Assembly: GCF_014170335.1 (NCBI RefSeq)
Contig: NZ_LZZS01000004.1
Coordinates: 124,001 to 188,000, forward strand
Source of the DNA: Achromobacter sp. UMC46
GTDB taxonomy: Bacteria > Pseudomonadota > Gammaproteobacteria > Burkholderiales > Burkholderiaceae_B
Reading direction: 5' to 3'
Length of the DNA: 64,000 bases
A model generated the notes under the pieces. That model was not told where the DNA came from. It saw only the letters and a program-made list of their open reading frames with translations, and ran no database searches. Positions 52,124 through 61,338 of this stretch are shown here, piece after piece (position 1 is the first letter of the stretch; every line of letters starts with the position of its first letter). The position numbers were made by a program, and so were the translations under genes.

Positions 52124-53553
52124 CGTTGGCTTCCTTGCGCATCTTGCGCCGTTGCTGTTCTTCCTGCTTGAACCGGATTCAAGTCGCCCGGCAAGGCATG
52201 CGCGGGCGCCGTCACATGACGTCCCCGCCATGCGAGCCTCCATTGAACCGATGACTTGGCGAGCACGCCGCGCCATGCCGAAGCCGGTTGCGACGCGCCG
52301 CCATAGGCGTCCCGAAGCACGGCCGCTGCCGTCTGCCGCGGGGTTTGGCCTAACGGCGCAACGGCCGCGCGCAAGTCCTGCGCGCCTGTCGCCACGCGCA
52401 GCCAGCGATAGAACGTCCCGAGCGACGCGGTCTGCCGACGGGTCTCACGCTGCCATGCGCGCCAATGCCAAGCTTCGCTGGCGCGGCGCGCCGCTGCCGC
52501 GCGCGCTGCGCGGGCGCGCAATGCCGCGGCAAGGCGCCGCCACCAAGGCCAGGTCAGCCACAGGGCGGCAAGGGCCGCCAGCAGGCCTGCGCCCCATGCC
52601 AGCCATGCGGCCGGGATGACCCAGCGTAGTCCGTGGCGCAACCGGGCCAGGTCTTCCGTCAGCGAGAACGGCGGCGTGACGGCGGGCGCCGTTGCCACGG
52701 TGAATTCGCGTCCTGGCAACTCCGATTTAGCGGGTTGGCCGGTCGCGCCGTCGCGCCATCTCACGGTCAGCGGCGGCAGGCGGAACGTGCCCGCCTCCTC
52801 TGCGACGTAATCCGCACGGTCGATCCGCTGGCCCCCGACGAAACCGCCGCGGCCGTCGTCCAAGGTGGTCACCTCGGGTTCGCGCGGGTAGCGTTTGAAC
52901 CCCGGCAGGTCCGGCAGCGCCACGGCGGGCAGCAGCATCGCCTGCACGCCGTCGGCCCGCTGCGTGACGGACCGCGTGATCCGCCCGCCCACGATCAACG
53001 GGTCCGGTGCCATCGAGAAGTCCTGGGTCACTTCCATCTTTCCGGCCGCCATCGCTTGCCCGGCGGCCGCCGTCTGCGGCAGCACGGAAAACGAAACGGG
53101 TTTGCTCGCCCCAGATGCTTCCTGGCCCCCCGGGCCCACCTTGGCCGTCACCGCCAAGGCCGGCACTTGCATGGCGCCCGCAGCCGTCGGGCTGAGCACA
53201 TACGTGTAGCGCACGCCGCTATAGGACACGCCGCCGACGGTGTCGCGCACCAGTTCGCCCTCGCCTTGCGGTGGCGTCACCAGGGCGCCCGGGATATCCA
53301 GCGCAGGCAGTACCGGCGGTTGCGTGAACCAGGTCGGCGTCAACACCTCAAGCTGCAACTGCACCGTCGCGCCCACGCGCACTTCGGACGGCGCCTGCAA
53401 GGTGGCCGTGACCCGCAGGGCCGGCGCATCTTGCGCGGCCGCAGGTTGGCCAAGCGAGACAACGAGGCCAAGCAGGCCGAAGAGACCAGATAGGCCAAAC
53501 CAGCCGGCTCGGCCGCGCGTCAAGAACCAGAGCATCCGGTGCATGCAGCTCAT
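52120..53553 (-). CDS. batD: BatD-type oxygen-tolerance family protein
   Basis: A 477-residue protein of the BatD family. A signal or anchor helix (WFGLSGLFGLLGLVVSLGQPAAAQ) leads to a tandem beta-sandwich periplasmic region (TATLQAPSEVRVGATVQLQLEVL; VSYSGVRYTYVLSPTAAGAMQVPALAVTAKVG). One C-terminal membrane helix follows (VIPAAWLAWGAGLLAALAALWLTW), then an Arg/Ala-rich cytoplasmic tail. The ATG at 53553 overlaps the stop of the preceding BatB/TPR gene, and the stop overlaps the HAD start. Bat proteins work with MoxR ATPases and vWA proteins in the envelope; the molecular role is not fully known. Confidence 0.87.
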   Translation of the reverse strand: MSCMHRMLWFLTRGRAGWFGLSGLFGLLGLVVSLGQPAAAQDAPALRVTATLQAPSEVRVGATVQLQLEVLTPTWFTQPPVLPALDIPGALVTPPQGEGELVRDTVGGVSYSGVRYTYVLSPTAAGAMQVPALAVTAKVGPGGQEASGASKPVSFSVLPQTAAAGQAMAAGKMEVTQDFSMAPDPLIVGGRITRSVTQRADGVQAMLLPAVALPDLPGFKRYPREPEVTTLDDGRGGFVGGQRIDRADYVAEEAGTFRLPPLTVRWRDGATGQPAKSELPGREFTVATAPAVTPPFSLTEDLARLRHGLRWVIPAAWLAWGAGLLAALAALWLTWPWWRRLAAALRARAARAAAARRASEAWHWRAWQRETRRQTASLGTFYRWLRVATGAQDLRAAVAPLGQTPRQTAAAVLRDAYGGASQPASAWRGVLAKSSVQWRLAWRGRHVTAPAHALPGDLNPVQAGRTATAQDAQGSQR

Positions 53554-55064
53554 GGGCGCCCTCCCGCCGCCGCATCTTCGACGGCGAACCTGCCGCGCAG
53601 GAAGCGTGTCGGCGACAGCGTCAGATTGCGCAACCAGACGTCGTCGGACGTGGCCTGGGCGACGGGCACGTCGACCATCTTGCCCGTCTTTGCCGTCTTG
53701 TCCGCGATCGTCTGATCCGGTGGATCGGCCTGGTCGCCCTGCTGTTCCTGGCTCATCGCCGCCAACAGGCGCTCGACGATGCCCCGGTTCACCGCGGCGG
53801 CCTCCCAACCCGGCGACAAGGCCAGGGCGTGGTCGTAGGCGGCCAATGCGGCGTCGTATTGCCGCAGGCGCGTCTGGGTATTGGCCACGTAGAAAGCCCC
53901 CTCCGGGGTTGCCACCTTTGAAAACGCGGCCAAGGCGTCAGCGTACTTGCCTGCCTGGTAGGCGGCCCGCCCCTTCCAGTAAGGATCCTGGAAAAGCGTG
54001 GCGGCTTCTTCGAAGCGGCCTTTGTCGAACGCCAGGCGCCCCTGCTGGTCCGCCGTCAGGAAAGCGTCGGCCAGCGGATTCGCGCGTGATTCAGCCGGCG
54101 CGCCCACCGACACGGCGATCAGGATCGCGGCCGTCCACGCCACATTCCAACCGCGCCGCACCGCCAACAAGGCCAACAACGCCAGCGGCCAGCAGAGCCA
54201 ATAGCCGGCGTCCTTCCAGTGAATGGCGCCGGATTGCGCATCCTGCACGGCCTGGAAATGCTGCTGCGCATGCAGCGTGATCCAATCCAGGTCGTCGGGG
54301 CTGGCGGAAAGACTGCCCAGCGGCGCGCCCGCCGCCCGCGCCAGGCCTTGCAACGCGTCCTTGTCCAAGCCCGATTGACCCACCGCCATCACCAATACTT
54401 GCAGGTCGGCCGCCGCTTGCGCGCGCTGGCGTACCGCGTCCAGGCTGCCGGCATCGGCGCTGTCGGTCAGCAATAGCAATGTGCCGCCGGCGCGCTCGGC
54501 CGCCAGCACTTTCGCTGCCAACGCGATCGCGCCTGCCGCGTCGCGCCCTTGCGGCCCGATCAGATCGGACGCCAATGCCTGGGTAAACAGGTCCAGCAGG
54601 TACGTATCGTCGGTCGGCGGCAATACCAGGTGGCTCGTGCCCGAGTAGGCGATCAGGCCCGTCTTGGCGCCGGCGCGGCGGGCGGCCAGATCGCGCACCA
54701 GATGCTTTGCCGCTTCCAGCCGCGTGGGCGGGACATCCGCGCCGTCCATGGACGGCCCCAGCGCGACGGCCACGATAAGCGGCGCCACATTGTCCAGGAA
54801 CTCAGGCTGGTCGCGATGCCATGCCGGGCCTGCGGCGGCGATGGCCCCGATGGCCAGGATCAACCCCAGCGCGTCGATCGGCCGCGGCCCGCGGCTGCCC
54901 GGAGAACGCACGATCAGGTAGGGCAACAGCACGGGAGAAATCTGGCTGGCGCGCCCCGTGGCATCTCCTTCGCCGCGCCGGACCCACCAGGCCAGCGCCG
55001 CGGCAAGCAGGCCCAGCAACCACCAGGGGCGCAGGAAATGAAAGGCGCTCAGGTCGAGGTCCAT
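53550..55064 (-). CDS. BatB-like vWA protein fused to TPR region (BatB/BatC)
   Basis: A 504-residue membrane protein. Two N-terminal helices (FLRPWWLLGLLAAALAWWV; ALGLILAIGAIAAAGPAW) precede a von Willebrand A domain (about 95-275). A helix at about 317-335 and another near 340-355 follow. The C-terminus is a TPR-like part (ADQQGRLAFDKGRFEEAATLFQDPYWKGRAAYQAGKYADALAAFSKVAT; YDAALAAYDHALALSPGWEAAAVNRG). The MIDAS motif, normally DxSxS, reads A101-L-G-P-S105, so metal binding is probably lost. It overlaps BatA by 16 bp and BatD by 4 bp. It likely acts as a scaffold with BatA. Confidence 0.87.
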   Translation of the reverse strand: MDLDLSAFHFLRPWWLLGLLAAALAWWVRRGEGDATGRASQISPVLLPYLIVRSPGSRGPRPIDALGLILAIGAIAAAGPAWHRDQPEFLDNVAPLIVAVALGPSMDGADVPPTRLEAAKHLVRDLAARRAGAKTGLIAYSGTSHLVLPPTDDTYLLDLFTQALASDLIGPQGRDAAGAIALAAKVLAAERAGGTLLLLTDSADAGSLDAVRQRAQAAADLQVLVMAVGQSGLDKDALQGLARAAGAPLGSLSASPDDLDWITLHAQQHFQAVQDAQSGAIHWKDAGYWLCWPLALLALLAVRRGWNVAWTAAILIAVSVGAPAESRANPLADAFLTADQQGRLAFDKGRFEEAATLFQDPYWKGRAAYQAGKYADALAAFSKVATPEGAFYVANTQTRLRQYDAALAAYDHALALSPGWEAAAVNRGIVERLLAAMSQEQQGDQADPPDQTIADKTAKTGKMVDVPVAQATSDDVWLRNLTLSPTRFLRGRFAVEDAAAGGRP

Positions 55065-56077
55065 GCTTCCCCCTCTTCCGTCCGCCGTCCGCGCGCGCCC
55101 GGCGCGCGACGGGATCGCCATGCGGCGATGGCGGCCACGCCGTGCCAGGCCGCCAGCAAGCAAAGGGCCAGGCCGAGCGGCAACCAGAAATAATCCCGCT
55201 TCGGTTGATGCCGCAACGTCTTGACCTCTTGCGGCGTGATGCGGTCCAGCGTGGCATACACCGATTGCAGGCTGGCCAGATCTTCGGCCTTGAAAAACTG
55301 GCCGCCGGTGGCGCGGGCGATGCCTTCCAGCACGCCGAAGTCGACCCGGTCTTCGCCGGTCGCGGCGGGATCGCCGATGCCGATGGTATGCACGATGATG
55401 TGGTGCTGGGCCGCCAACGCGGCGGCGCGCGCAGGCGGCACCGCGCTTCCGGTGTCATTGCCGTCGGTCAGCAGGATCAACACCTTGTCGCGTTCCTTGG
55501 CGGCATCCAGCATCCGTATACCCAGGCCGATGGCGTCGCCAATGGCGGTGTTGGGGCCAGCCATGCCGACGGCGGTCCGGTCCAGCAGCAGGCTCAACGC
55601 GACGTGGTCGCCCGTCAAGGGGGCCTGCGGATACGCGCTGGTGCCGAACACGATCAACCCGAGCCTGTCGTCCGCGCGCTTGGCGATGAAGTCCGCGACC
55701 ACGGCCTTGACGGCTTTCCATCTTGATTCAGGTTGCCCCTGGGCATTCCGGAAATCGGCAGTGTCCATCGACTGCGAGATGTCCACGGCCAGCAGGACAT
55801 CGCGAACCGCTTCGGTGTGCGTCAGCGGCGGCTCGACCCATTGCGGACGCGCCAGCGCCAACACCATCAGCAGCCAGACCGCGACGTTCAGCCAGAGCTG
55901 GCCCGGGCTGGCCCGCACGCCCGGCCGCGACGGGGACTGCCCCGTAATCGCGGCGACGGAATCGAAGAACGGCACGCGCAGCGCGTTGCGCTGCTGCACA
56001 TAGGCGGGCAGCCAGCGATAGGCGGCCAGCGCCAGCGGCGCGACGGCGAGCAACCAGGGATATTCAAGCCGCCACAT
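55049..56077 (-). CDS. batA: BatA-like von Willebrand A domain protein
   Basis: A 342-residue membrane protein. N-terminal helices are at residues 5-20 and 60-77, a vWA domain spans about 93-290, and a C-terminal helix is FWLPLGLALCLLAAWHGVAAIAAW. The MIDAS motif is intact (D99-I-S101-Q-S103-M), followed by the usual RLGLIVFGTSAYPQAPLTGD and ILLTDGNDTG. It overlaps DUF4381 upstream by 14 bp and the BatB/TPR gene downstream by 16 bp. Metal-dependent protein binding in the periplasm or at the membrane is expected. Confidence 0.9.
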   Translation of the reverse strand: MWRLEYPWLLAVAPLALAAYRWLPAYVQQRNALRVPFFDSVAAITGQSPSRPGVRASPGQLWLNVAVWLLMVLALARPQWVEPPLTHTEAVRDVLLAVDISQSMDTADFRNAQGQPESRWKAVKAVVADFIAKRADDRLGLIVFGTSAYPQAPLTGDHVALSLLLDRTAVGMAGPNTAIGDAIGLGIRMLDAAKERDKVLILLTDGNDTGSAVPPARAAALAAQHHIIVHTIGIGDPAATGEDRVDFGVLEGIARATGGQFFKAEDLASLQSVYATLDRITPQEVKTLRHQPKRDYFWLPLGLALCLLAAWHGVAAIAAWRSRRAPGARGRRTEEGEAWTST

Positions 56078-56564
56078 GATGCTTCACCATCCACTCGCGG
56101 CTTGCGCGGATCAATTGCGAAACCGTTGCGCTGTCCAGCCCACGGACCGCCTCGTCCGGGGCGTACGCCAGCAAGCGCATCAGTGCCGGGGAGTCCTTTG
56201 GAAAGCCTTGCGGCACCGCGCGCTCCAGGTAGGCCAGCCACGCCTCGCCGCTCAGCGACGCCACGTCGGCGCGCCCGCCCGGCGGTTGGGCGGCCAGCGC
56301 CGCACGCTTGAGCAGCGCCGGCAAGCCGCGCGCCGCCAACGGATCGATTGCGACGTCTTGCGCCAGTCGCCGCAGCGCCGTCAGCCCCTGACGGCGGTAC
56401 AGATTGCGGCGGCGGCGGCGCAACGCGGCCGCTCCGGCCCATGCGCCGCCAACCACCAGCACGACGGCCAGGACGGCCCACCCCCAAGTCTGGGGCCAGT
56501 AGGACACGGCCGCTGGCAACGGCAGTTCGCGCAACTGGTCCAGGCCTGGCAGCGCGTCGCTCAT
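56064..56564 (-). CDS. DUF4381 family membrane protein
   Basis: A 166-residue protein of the DUF4381 family, regularly found between DUF58 and BatA genes. It has a short periplasmic N-terminus (LDQLRELPLPAAVSYWPQTWGW), one membrane helix (AVLAVVLVVGGAWAGAAAL), a basic stretch (RRRRRN) and a cytoplasmic helical domain (GLTALRRLAQD; SGEAWLAYLERAVPQGF). It overlaps both neighbours, by 4 bp and 14 bp. The role within the MoxR/Bat complex is unknown. Confidence 0.88.
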   Translation of the reverse strand: MSDALPGLDQLRELPLPAAVSYWPQTWGWAVLAVVLVVGGAWAGAAALRRRRRNLYRRQGLTALRRLAQDVAIDPLAARGLPALLKRAALAAQPPGGRADVASLSGEAWLAYLERAVPQGFPKDSPALMRLLAYAPDEAVRGLDSATVSQLIRASREWMVKHHVAA

Positions 56565-57526
56565 CCTCGGGCTCCCTGTCGCTGTGCCCCGGCCGGCGCC
56601 GTCGCCTGCTTGCCGAGCTCGCGACGCAGCTGCGGTAGTTCATCTTCCGCCGTGTCGATGGACAGCAGCGGCACGCGGCTGCGGCGCAGCAGTTCAGCCA
56701 CCTGGCGAAGGCGGTCGCTGAAGAAATGCGCCAGCGGCTCGCGCTCGCGTTGCCGGCCCACGGCGACTTCCAACTGCAGTTCGCCCTGCGTGACCGCCAA
56801 CCGTCCGCTGCGGGGCAGTTGCTGCGCCATCGGATCGAACACCAGCATGGCCAACACATCATTGTGTGCGGCCAGCAGGCGCAGCGTGCGCAGTGTCTCC
56901 TCGTCCGCGCCGGCGAAATCGCTGATGACGCAGACCAGGCAATCGTGCGGCGCGTTCAGCAGCGCGCCGCGCAATGCGCGGTTCAGCCCTTGCGCGGCGG
57001 GCGCATCCGGCTGGGCCGCAGACAAGTTCGCGTTCGCCCGGGCGACTTCGGCCAGCAAGGCGCGGACCCGGTCGCGGCTGCGCAACGGCTTGAATGCCCT
57101 GCACCCGGCGTCGTCGAACACCAGCCCCCCGACGCGGTCCCCTCCTCGGTAGGCGATCCAGGCCGCTATCGCCGCAAGTCGCGCCGCCACGGCGCACTTG
57201 AACGCGCGCACCGATCCGAAGTACATGCTCATGCGTTGATCGACGACGATCATCGCCGGGCGGTCCCGTTCTTCGGTATACGACCGCACAAACGGTTTGC
57301 CGTAGCGCAAGGACGCGCGCAGATCCAGGCGACGCAGGTCATCGCCTGCCACGTAGCGTCGAAGTTCAGCGAAATCGAGCCCCCTGCCCCGCAGGCGCGA
57401 CCCATGCGGGCCGGCAAGCACGCTGCTGAGCGGCTGATTCGCCAGGAACGACAATCCGCTTGCGGCCGCCTCCAGCGCGACCAGTTCGGACAGCGGCGGG
57501 TGGACGGGGTGCGGCGTGCGGTTCAT
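56561..57526 (-). CDS. DUF58 domain protein of the MoxR/Bat cluster
   Basis: A 321-residue cytoplasmic protein with the DUF58 signature GSRLRGRGLDFAELRRYVAGDDLRRLDLRASLRYGKPFVRSYTEERDRP. This is followed by a vWA-like segment (MIVVDQRMSMYFGS) in which the canonical DxSxSM is altered to DQRMSM. It is downstream of MoxR by 12 bp and overlaps DUF4381 by 4 bp. DUF58 proteins accompany MoxR ATPases almost everywhere and are thought to form part of a chaperone-like complex. Confidence 0.9.
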   Translation of the reverse strand: MNRTPHPVHPPLSELVALEAAASGLSFLANQPLSSVLAGPHGSRLRGRGLDFAELRRYVAGDDLRRLDLRASLRYGKPFVRSYTEERDRPAMIVVDQRMSMYFGSVRAFKCAVAARLAAIAAWIAYRGGDRVGGLVFDDAGCRAFKPLRSRDRVRALLAEVARANANLSAAQPDAPAAQGLNRALRGALLNAPHDCLVCVISDFAGADEETLRTLRLLAAHNDVLAMLVFDPMAQQLPRSGRLAVTQGELQLEVAVGRQREREPLAHFFSDRLRQVAELLRRSRVPLLSIDTAEDELPQLRRELGKQATAPAGAQRQGARG

Positions 57527-57538
57527 GGCGGGCGACCC

Positions 57539-58519
<981 letters not shown>

Positions 58520-58554
58520 GCTTATCCCTTTCGTCAAATGCAAAACGGGTACAG

Positions 58555-58575
58555 CTCGCCGGGCAGCCCGGCGAG
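58555..58575 (-). terminator. GC hairpin between FGE and MoxR genes
   Basis: CTCGCCGGGC (58555-58564) and GCCCGGCGAG (58566-58575) form a perfect 10-bp inverted repeat about a single base. The minus-strand sequence after it has a TTTT run about 9 nt on. It lies 3 bp after the FGE stop and 35 bp before the MoxR start. It may be an attenuator that lowers MoxR/Bat expression relative to FGE. Confidence 0.5.
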
Positions 58576-58578
58576 GGC

Positions 58579-59727
58579 TCAACGGCTGGCGACTTGTCCG
58601 GGGCGGGTTTGCGCCTGCTTCCACTGGTCGGGCGTCATCACCGTGCGAAAGCCCAGGTGAGACATCCCGTTCAAGGGGTCGGTGCCCCGCCGCGCGCTGG
58701 CCCGGTAGCTGATGCAGTACGTATCGCTGCACAGGAAAGAGCCGCCGCGCGTGACGCGCTTCGGCGCGGAGGCCGGGACGTTGCCGTCGTCGGGGTCGAA
58801 GCTGTCGGCAGGCCCTGCGGGGTCCTGCGGCGGCTGGCGGTACTGGGCCTGAATGCGGAACGCATCGGCGCGATACCAGTCGGCTGTCCACTGCCAGACA
58901 TTCCCCGCCATGTCATAGAGGCCGTAGGCGTTGGCGGGGAACGTACCCACCGGCGTCGTGCCGACCTGGATCTTTTCGTCCTTGACCACCGGGAACGGTT
59001 GCTGCTGCTGCGTATCCCAGATGTTCGCCATGGGTTTGCCGTCGGGGCTGAGTTCGTTGCCCCAGGCATAGGTCGCCTGCTCCAGGCCGCCGCGCGCGGC
59101 GAACTCCCATTCCGCTTCCGTGGGCAGGCGCTTGCCCGCCCACTTGGCATACGCCTGCGCATCCTCGTACGACACCTGGACCACCGGGTGGTCGTCCTTG
59201 CCGTCGATGCTACTGCCCGGACCTTGCGGTTGACGCCAACTTGCACCTTGCACGAACCGCCACCACCGGCTGTAGTCGCGCAACGACACTTCGGTTTCGG
59301 ATCCCACAAAGACCATGGCGCCCGGCACAAGCAGGCTGTCGTCCGGACGCGGCGTGCCCGGAGGCAGCTGGACCTTCAGGTCTTCCCACTTCGGCTTCTG
59401 CTCGGCGGTCGTCACGTAGCCCGTGGCGTCGACGAAACGACGGAACTCCGCGTTCGTGACGTCGTGGGTGTCCATCCAGAATCCGCTTACCCGAACGCTA
59501 TGCGGGGGCAGTTCGTTCGGTTGCGAGAGCTTGTGGTTATTGCCCATCAGGAATTCCGCGGGCGGAATCCAGGCCATGCCGGCCGGCCCCTGCTTGCCGT
59601 CGCCCAGCGTGGCCACCACGGCCGTGGGCTTTGGCGTGAGGCTGACGCCCGCGACATAAGCGCCCAGCGCACTGGCGCCAAGCAGGACCCCGGCTATCGT
59701 CAATCCAACTTTCAGTTGCTGCTTCAC
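58579..59727 (-). CDS. Formylglycine-generating-enzyme family protein, membrane-anchored
   Basis: A 382-residue protein starting with GTG at 59727 behind a strong GGAGGGG site. A helix (LTIAGVLLGASALGAYVAG) anchors it in the membrane with the domain in the periplasm. The FGE-sulfatase domain fills the rest: GMAWIPPAEFLMGNN, MDTHDVTNAEFRRFVDATGY, VVQVSYEDAQAYAKWAGKRLPTEAEWEFAARGG, YGLYDMAGNVWQWTADWY, and GGSFLCSDTYCISYRASARRG. The two cysteines of FLCSDTYC align with the paired active-site cysteines of aerobic FGE, so oxidation of a sulfatase cysteine is plausible. The sulfatase nine genes downstream is the natural substrate. Confidence 0.88.
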   Translation of the reverse strand: MKQQLKVGLTIAGVLLGASALGAYVAGVSLTPKPTAVVATLGDGKQGPAGMAWIPPAEFLMGNNHKLSQPNELPPHSVRVSGFWMDTHDVTNAEFRRFVDATGYVTTAEQKPKWEDLKVQLPPGTPRPDDSLLVPGAMVFVGSETEVSLRDYSRWWRFVQGASWRQPQGPGSSIDGKDDHPVVQVSYEDAQAYAKWAGKRLPTEAEWEFAARGGLEQATYAWGNELSPDGKPMANIWDTQQQQPFPVVKDEKIQVGTTPVGTFPANAYGLYDMAGNVWQWTADWYRADAFRIQAQYRQPPQDPAGPADSFDPDDGNVPASAPKRVTRGGSFLCSDTYCISYRASARRGTDPLNGMSHLGFRTVMTPDQWKQAQTRPGQVASR

Positions 59728-59878
59728 GTGCCCCTCCGTACTGCTATGGAAACGAAACGGCGCGCCGGTACGCTGGCGCATGGGTATCACGAACTGCTTG
59801 TCACGCTGAATCGGAAATGCATTCGGCGAATGCCGACGGAGACCTTCAAAAAGCGCACTGCCCGGCGTGGCCGGACAA

Positions 59879-60148
59879 TCATTCCACGCTGTAAGCGTGG
59901 CGGTCCTTGCCCCGGATCCAGTTTGGCGGACGGCCAATGCCGTTCCACGTCTGGCCTGTCTCGGGATGGCGATACCGGACCAGGTCAGAAAGATCGGGGC
60001 CAAACAAATGGTCTGGTTTTATTCCATATTCCTTGATCTTCTGCCGCATGTCGACAAGAATGATCTGCAGTTCCTGGCGACGCAGACGTTCTGCCTGTGC
60101 CTCAAGCGTGCGTATGCGCGCTTTGACTTGCCGATAATTCTCCTCCAT
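59879..60148 (-). CDS. H-NS family nucleoid-associated protein (copy 2)
   Basis: An 89-residue H-NS-like protein. Residues 1-45 are a coiled-coil oligomerisation segment (YRQVKARIRTLEAQAERLRRQELQIILVDMRQKIKEYGI). Residues 50-89 are the DNA-binding domain with the conserved core ([34 protein letters not shown]). It probably silences AT-rich, horizontally acquired DNA. It is downstream of, and on the same strand as, AraC copy 2. The stretch before it holds copy C of the 18-bp motif. Confidence 0.88.
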   Translation of the reverse strand: MEENYRQVKARIRTLEAQAERLRRQELQIILVDMRQKIKEYGIKPDHLFGPDLSDLVRYRHPETGQTWNGIGRPPNWIRGKDRHAYSVE

Positions 60149-60209
60149 GGACCCACCTCTCAGCCGTTCGGTGCGTGCAGTAAAAATAACGTTAAGCGAT
60201 TATTGGCGA

Positions 60210-60227
60210 TATCCGAAAAGCGAAATC
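60210..60227 (-). promoter_or_regulatory. Conserved 18-bp motif, copy C (upstream of H-NS copy 2)
   Basis: On the minus strand the 18 bp GATTTCGCTTTTCGGATA are identical to copy B. They lie 62 bp before the H-NS start, in the same orientation as that gene. After 12 bp comes GCTTAACG, matching GATTAGCA of the other copies at 5 of 8 positions. The 8-bp palindrome TAACGTTA flanks the motif on both sides (60187-60194 and 60245-60252). Confidence 0.65.
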
Positions 60228-60249
60228 TTCCGGATGCTTTTTGTTAACG

Positions 60250-61224
60250 TTAGCTACGAGCCCGCCGCAGCGTGTCGCGCGGCGACTCGCCGAATGCTTG
60301 CCGGAAGTACTGGGCGAAGCGGGACATATGCCGAAAGCCCCATTTCGTGGCGATCTCCGACACGCTACGCGTCTGGCCGTGGGCAAGCAAGTCCCGCAGC
60401 GCACCATTGAGCCGGGCAGTCATGAACCATCGTCCCGGCGTCATGCCCACGCTGCGCCGGAAGATCAATTCCAGCGAACGCAGGCTGTAGCCGCTGCGCC
60501 GTGCGATCTCGGCCAACGCGACATCGGCGTCTTCGCCCGAGAGCACCAGGCGCTCACAGGCGGAAATCAAGTGGTGATGGCGCTGTTCGACGACCGAGCG
60601 CGCGGCCGCTTGCGCGGGCGTCGCATTGCCCAGCGCGTCCAGATAGCCGTTCAGGAGCGACTCGTGGATCACGGCAGCCAGATCCGGGTCCATCCCCCCT
60701 GACGATTGCGCGCGTTTAGCCACATTCAGCGCGTCATCGACCAGACACGTCAAGGCGCGGCGGCGGCCCGCATCCAGGTGCAGCGATTGCGCGGCTTGCC
60801 GCGGCAGCGTGAGCGTAATCCCTAACCTGCGCGTTGCCCCCACCTGGAGCACGGCTTCGGGAACGGTGAAATTCACCCAGCGTGACGGTCCGGATGCGTG
60901 ATAAAGCAGCTCCAGGCCTGCCGGATAGACCTGTATGTCATCGGCGCCGATCAACGTGGTGTTGACTTTGGTCTGGTCCCCGCCTTCAGCCATGAACCCG
61001 ATGCAAATGCCGTCTTCAGGCATGCACCCCTGCGCAATCACGGGAAAGTCGTAGCACCCGGTTTCCAGGCGAAGGTCGCCGAGGATCAGCCGCTGATGCT
61101 GCAGCATGGTTTCCCGGGACGAGAGCAGTCGGTGTTCGAAGCGGCCGCCGTACACGACGTCGAACGCCTGCGACGGTTCGAAACCCGAATACACCTGCGT
61201 CATGTATACCGACTGAAATGACAT
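60250..61224 (-). CDS. AraC family transcriptional regulator (copy 2)
   Basis: A 324-residue paralogue of the regulator at 39973-40992, colinear along its length (MSFQSVYMTQVYSGFEPSQ; LILGDLRLETGCYDFPVIAQG; LLYHASGPSRWVNFTVPE). It has an AraC/XylS helix-turn-helix (SGYSLRSLELIFRRSVGMTPGRWFM; VSEIATKWGFRHMSRFAQYFRQAFGESP). A GGGG site precedes the ATG. The motif copy B is 16 bp upstream. Next to it, 101 bp downstream, is an H-NS family gene, as in copy 1. The effector is unknown. Confidence 0.92.
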   Translation of the reverse strand: MSFQSVYMTQVYSGFEPSQAFDVVYGGRFEHRLLSSRETMLQHQRLILGDLRLETGCYDFPVIAQGCMPEDGICIGFMAEGGDQTKVNTTLIGADDIQVYPAGLELLYHASGPSRWVNFTVPEAVLQVGATRRLGITLTLPRQAAQSLHLDAGRRRALTCLVDDALNVAKRAQSSGGMDPDLAAVIHESLLNGYLDALGNATPAQAAARSVVEQRHHHLISACERLVLSGEDADVALAEIARRSGYSLRSLELIFRRSVGMTPGRWFMTARLNGALRDLLAHGQTRSVSEIATKWGFRHMSRFAQYFRQAFGESPRDTLRRARS

Positions 61225-61240
61225 GGCAAAACCCCTGCAT

Positions 61241-61278
61241 GATTTCGCTTTTCGGATAACGGCCGAATGAGATTAGCA
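61241..61278 (+). promoter_or_regulatory. Conserved bipartite motif, copy B (upstream of AraC2)
   Basis: GATTTCGCTTTTCGGATA at 61241-61258, 12 bp, then GATTAGCA at 61271-61278. It differs from copy A only by C for T at one place in the first element, while the 12-bp spacer differs freely. It lies just upstream of AraC copy 2 and in the opposite orientation to that gene, as copy A does to AraC copy 1. Confidence 0.68.
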
Positions 61279-61338
61279 TCAGGCGATAAATCGCGACAAG
61301 GCTAAAAGCCGCTTTCCATCGATGTACCCGCAGGGTTA

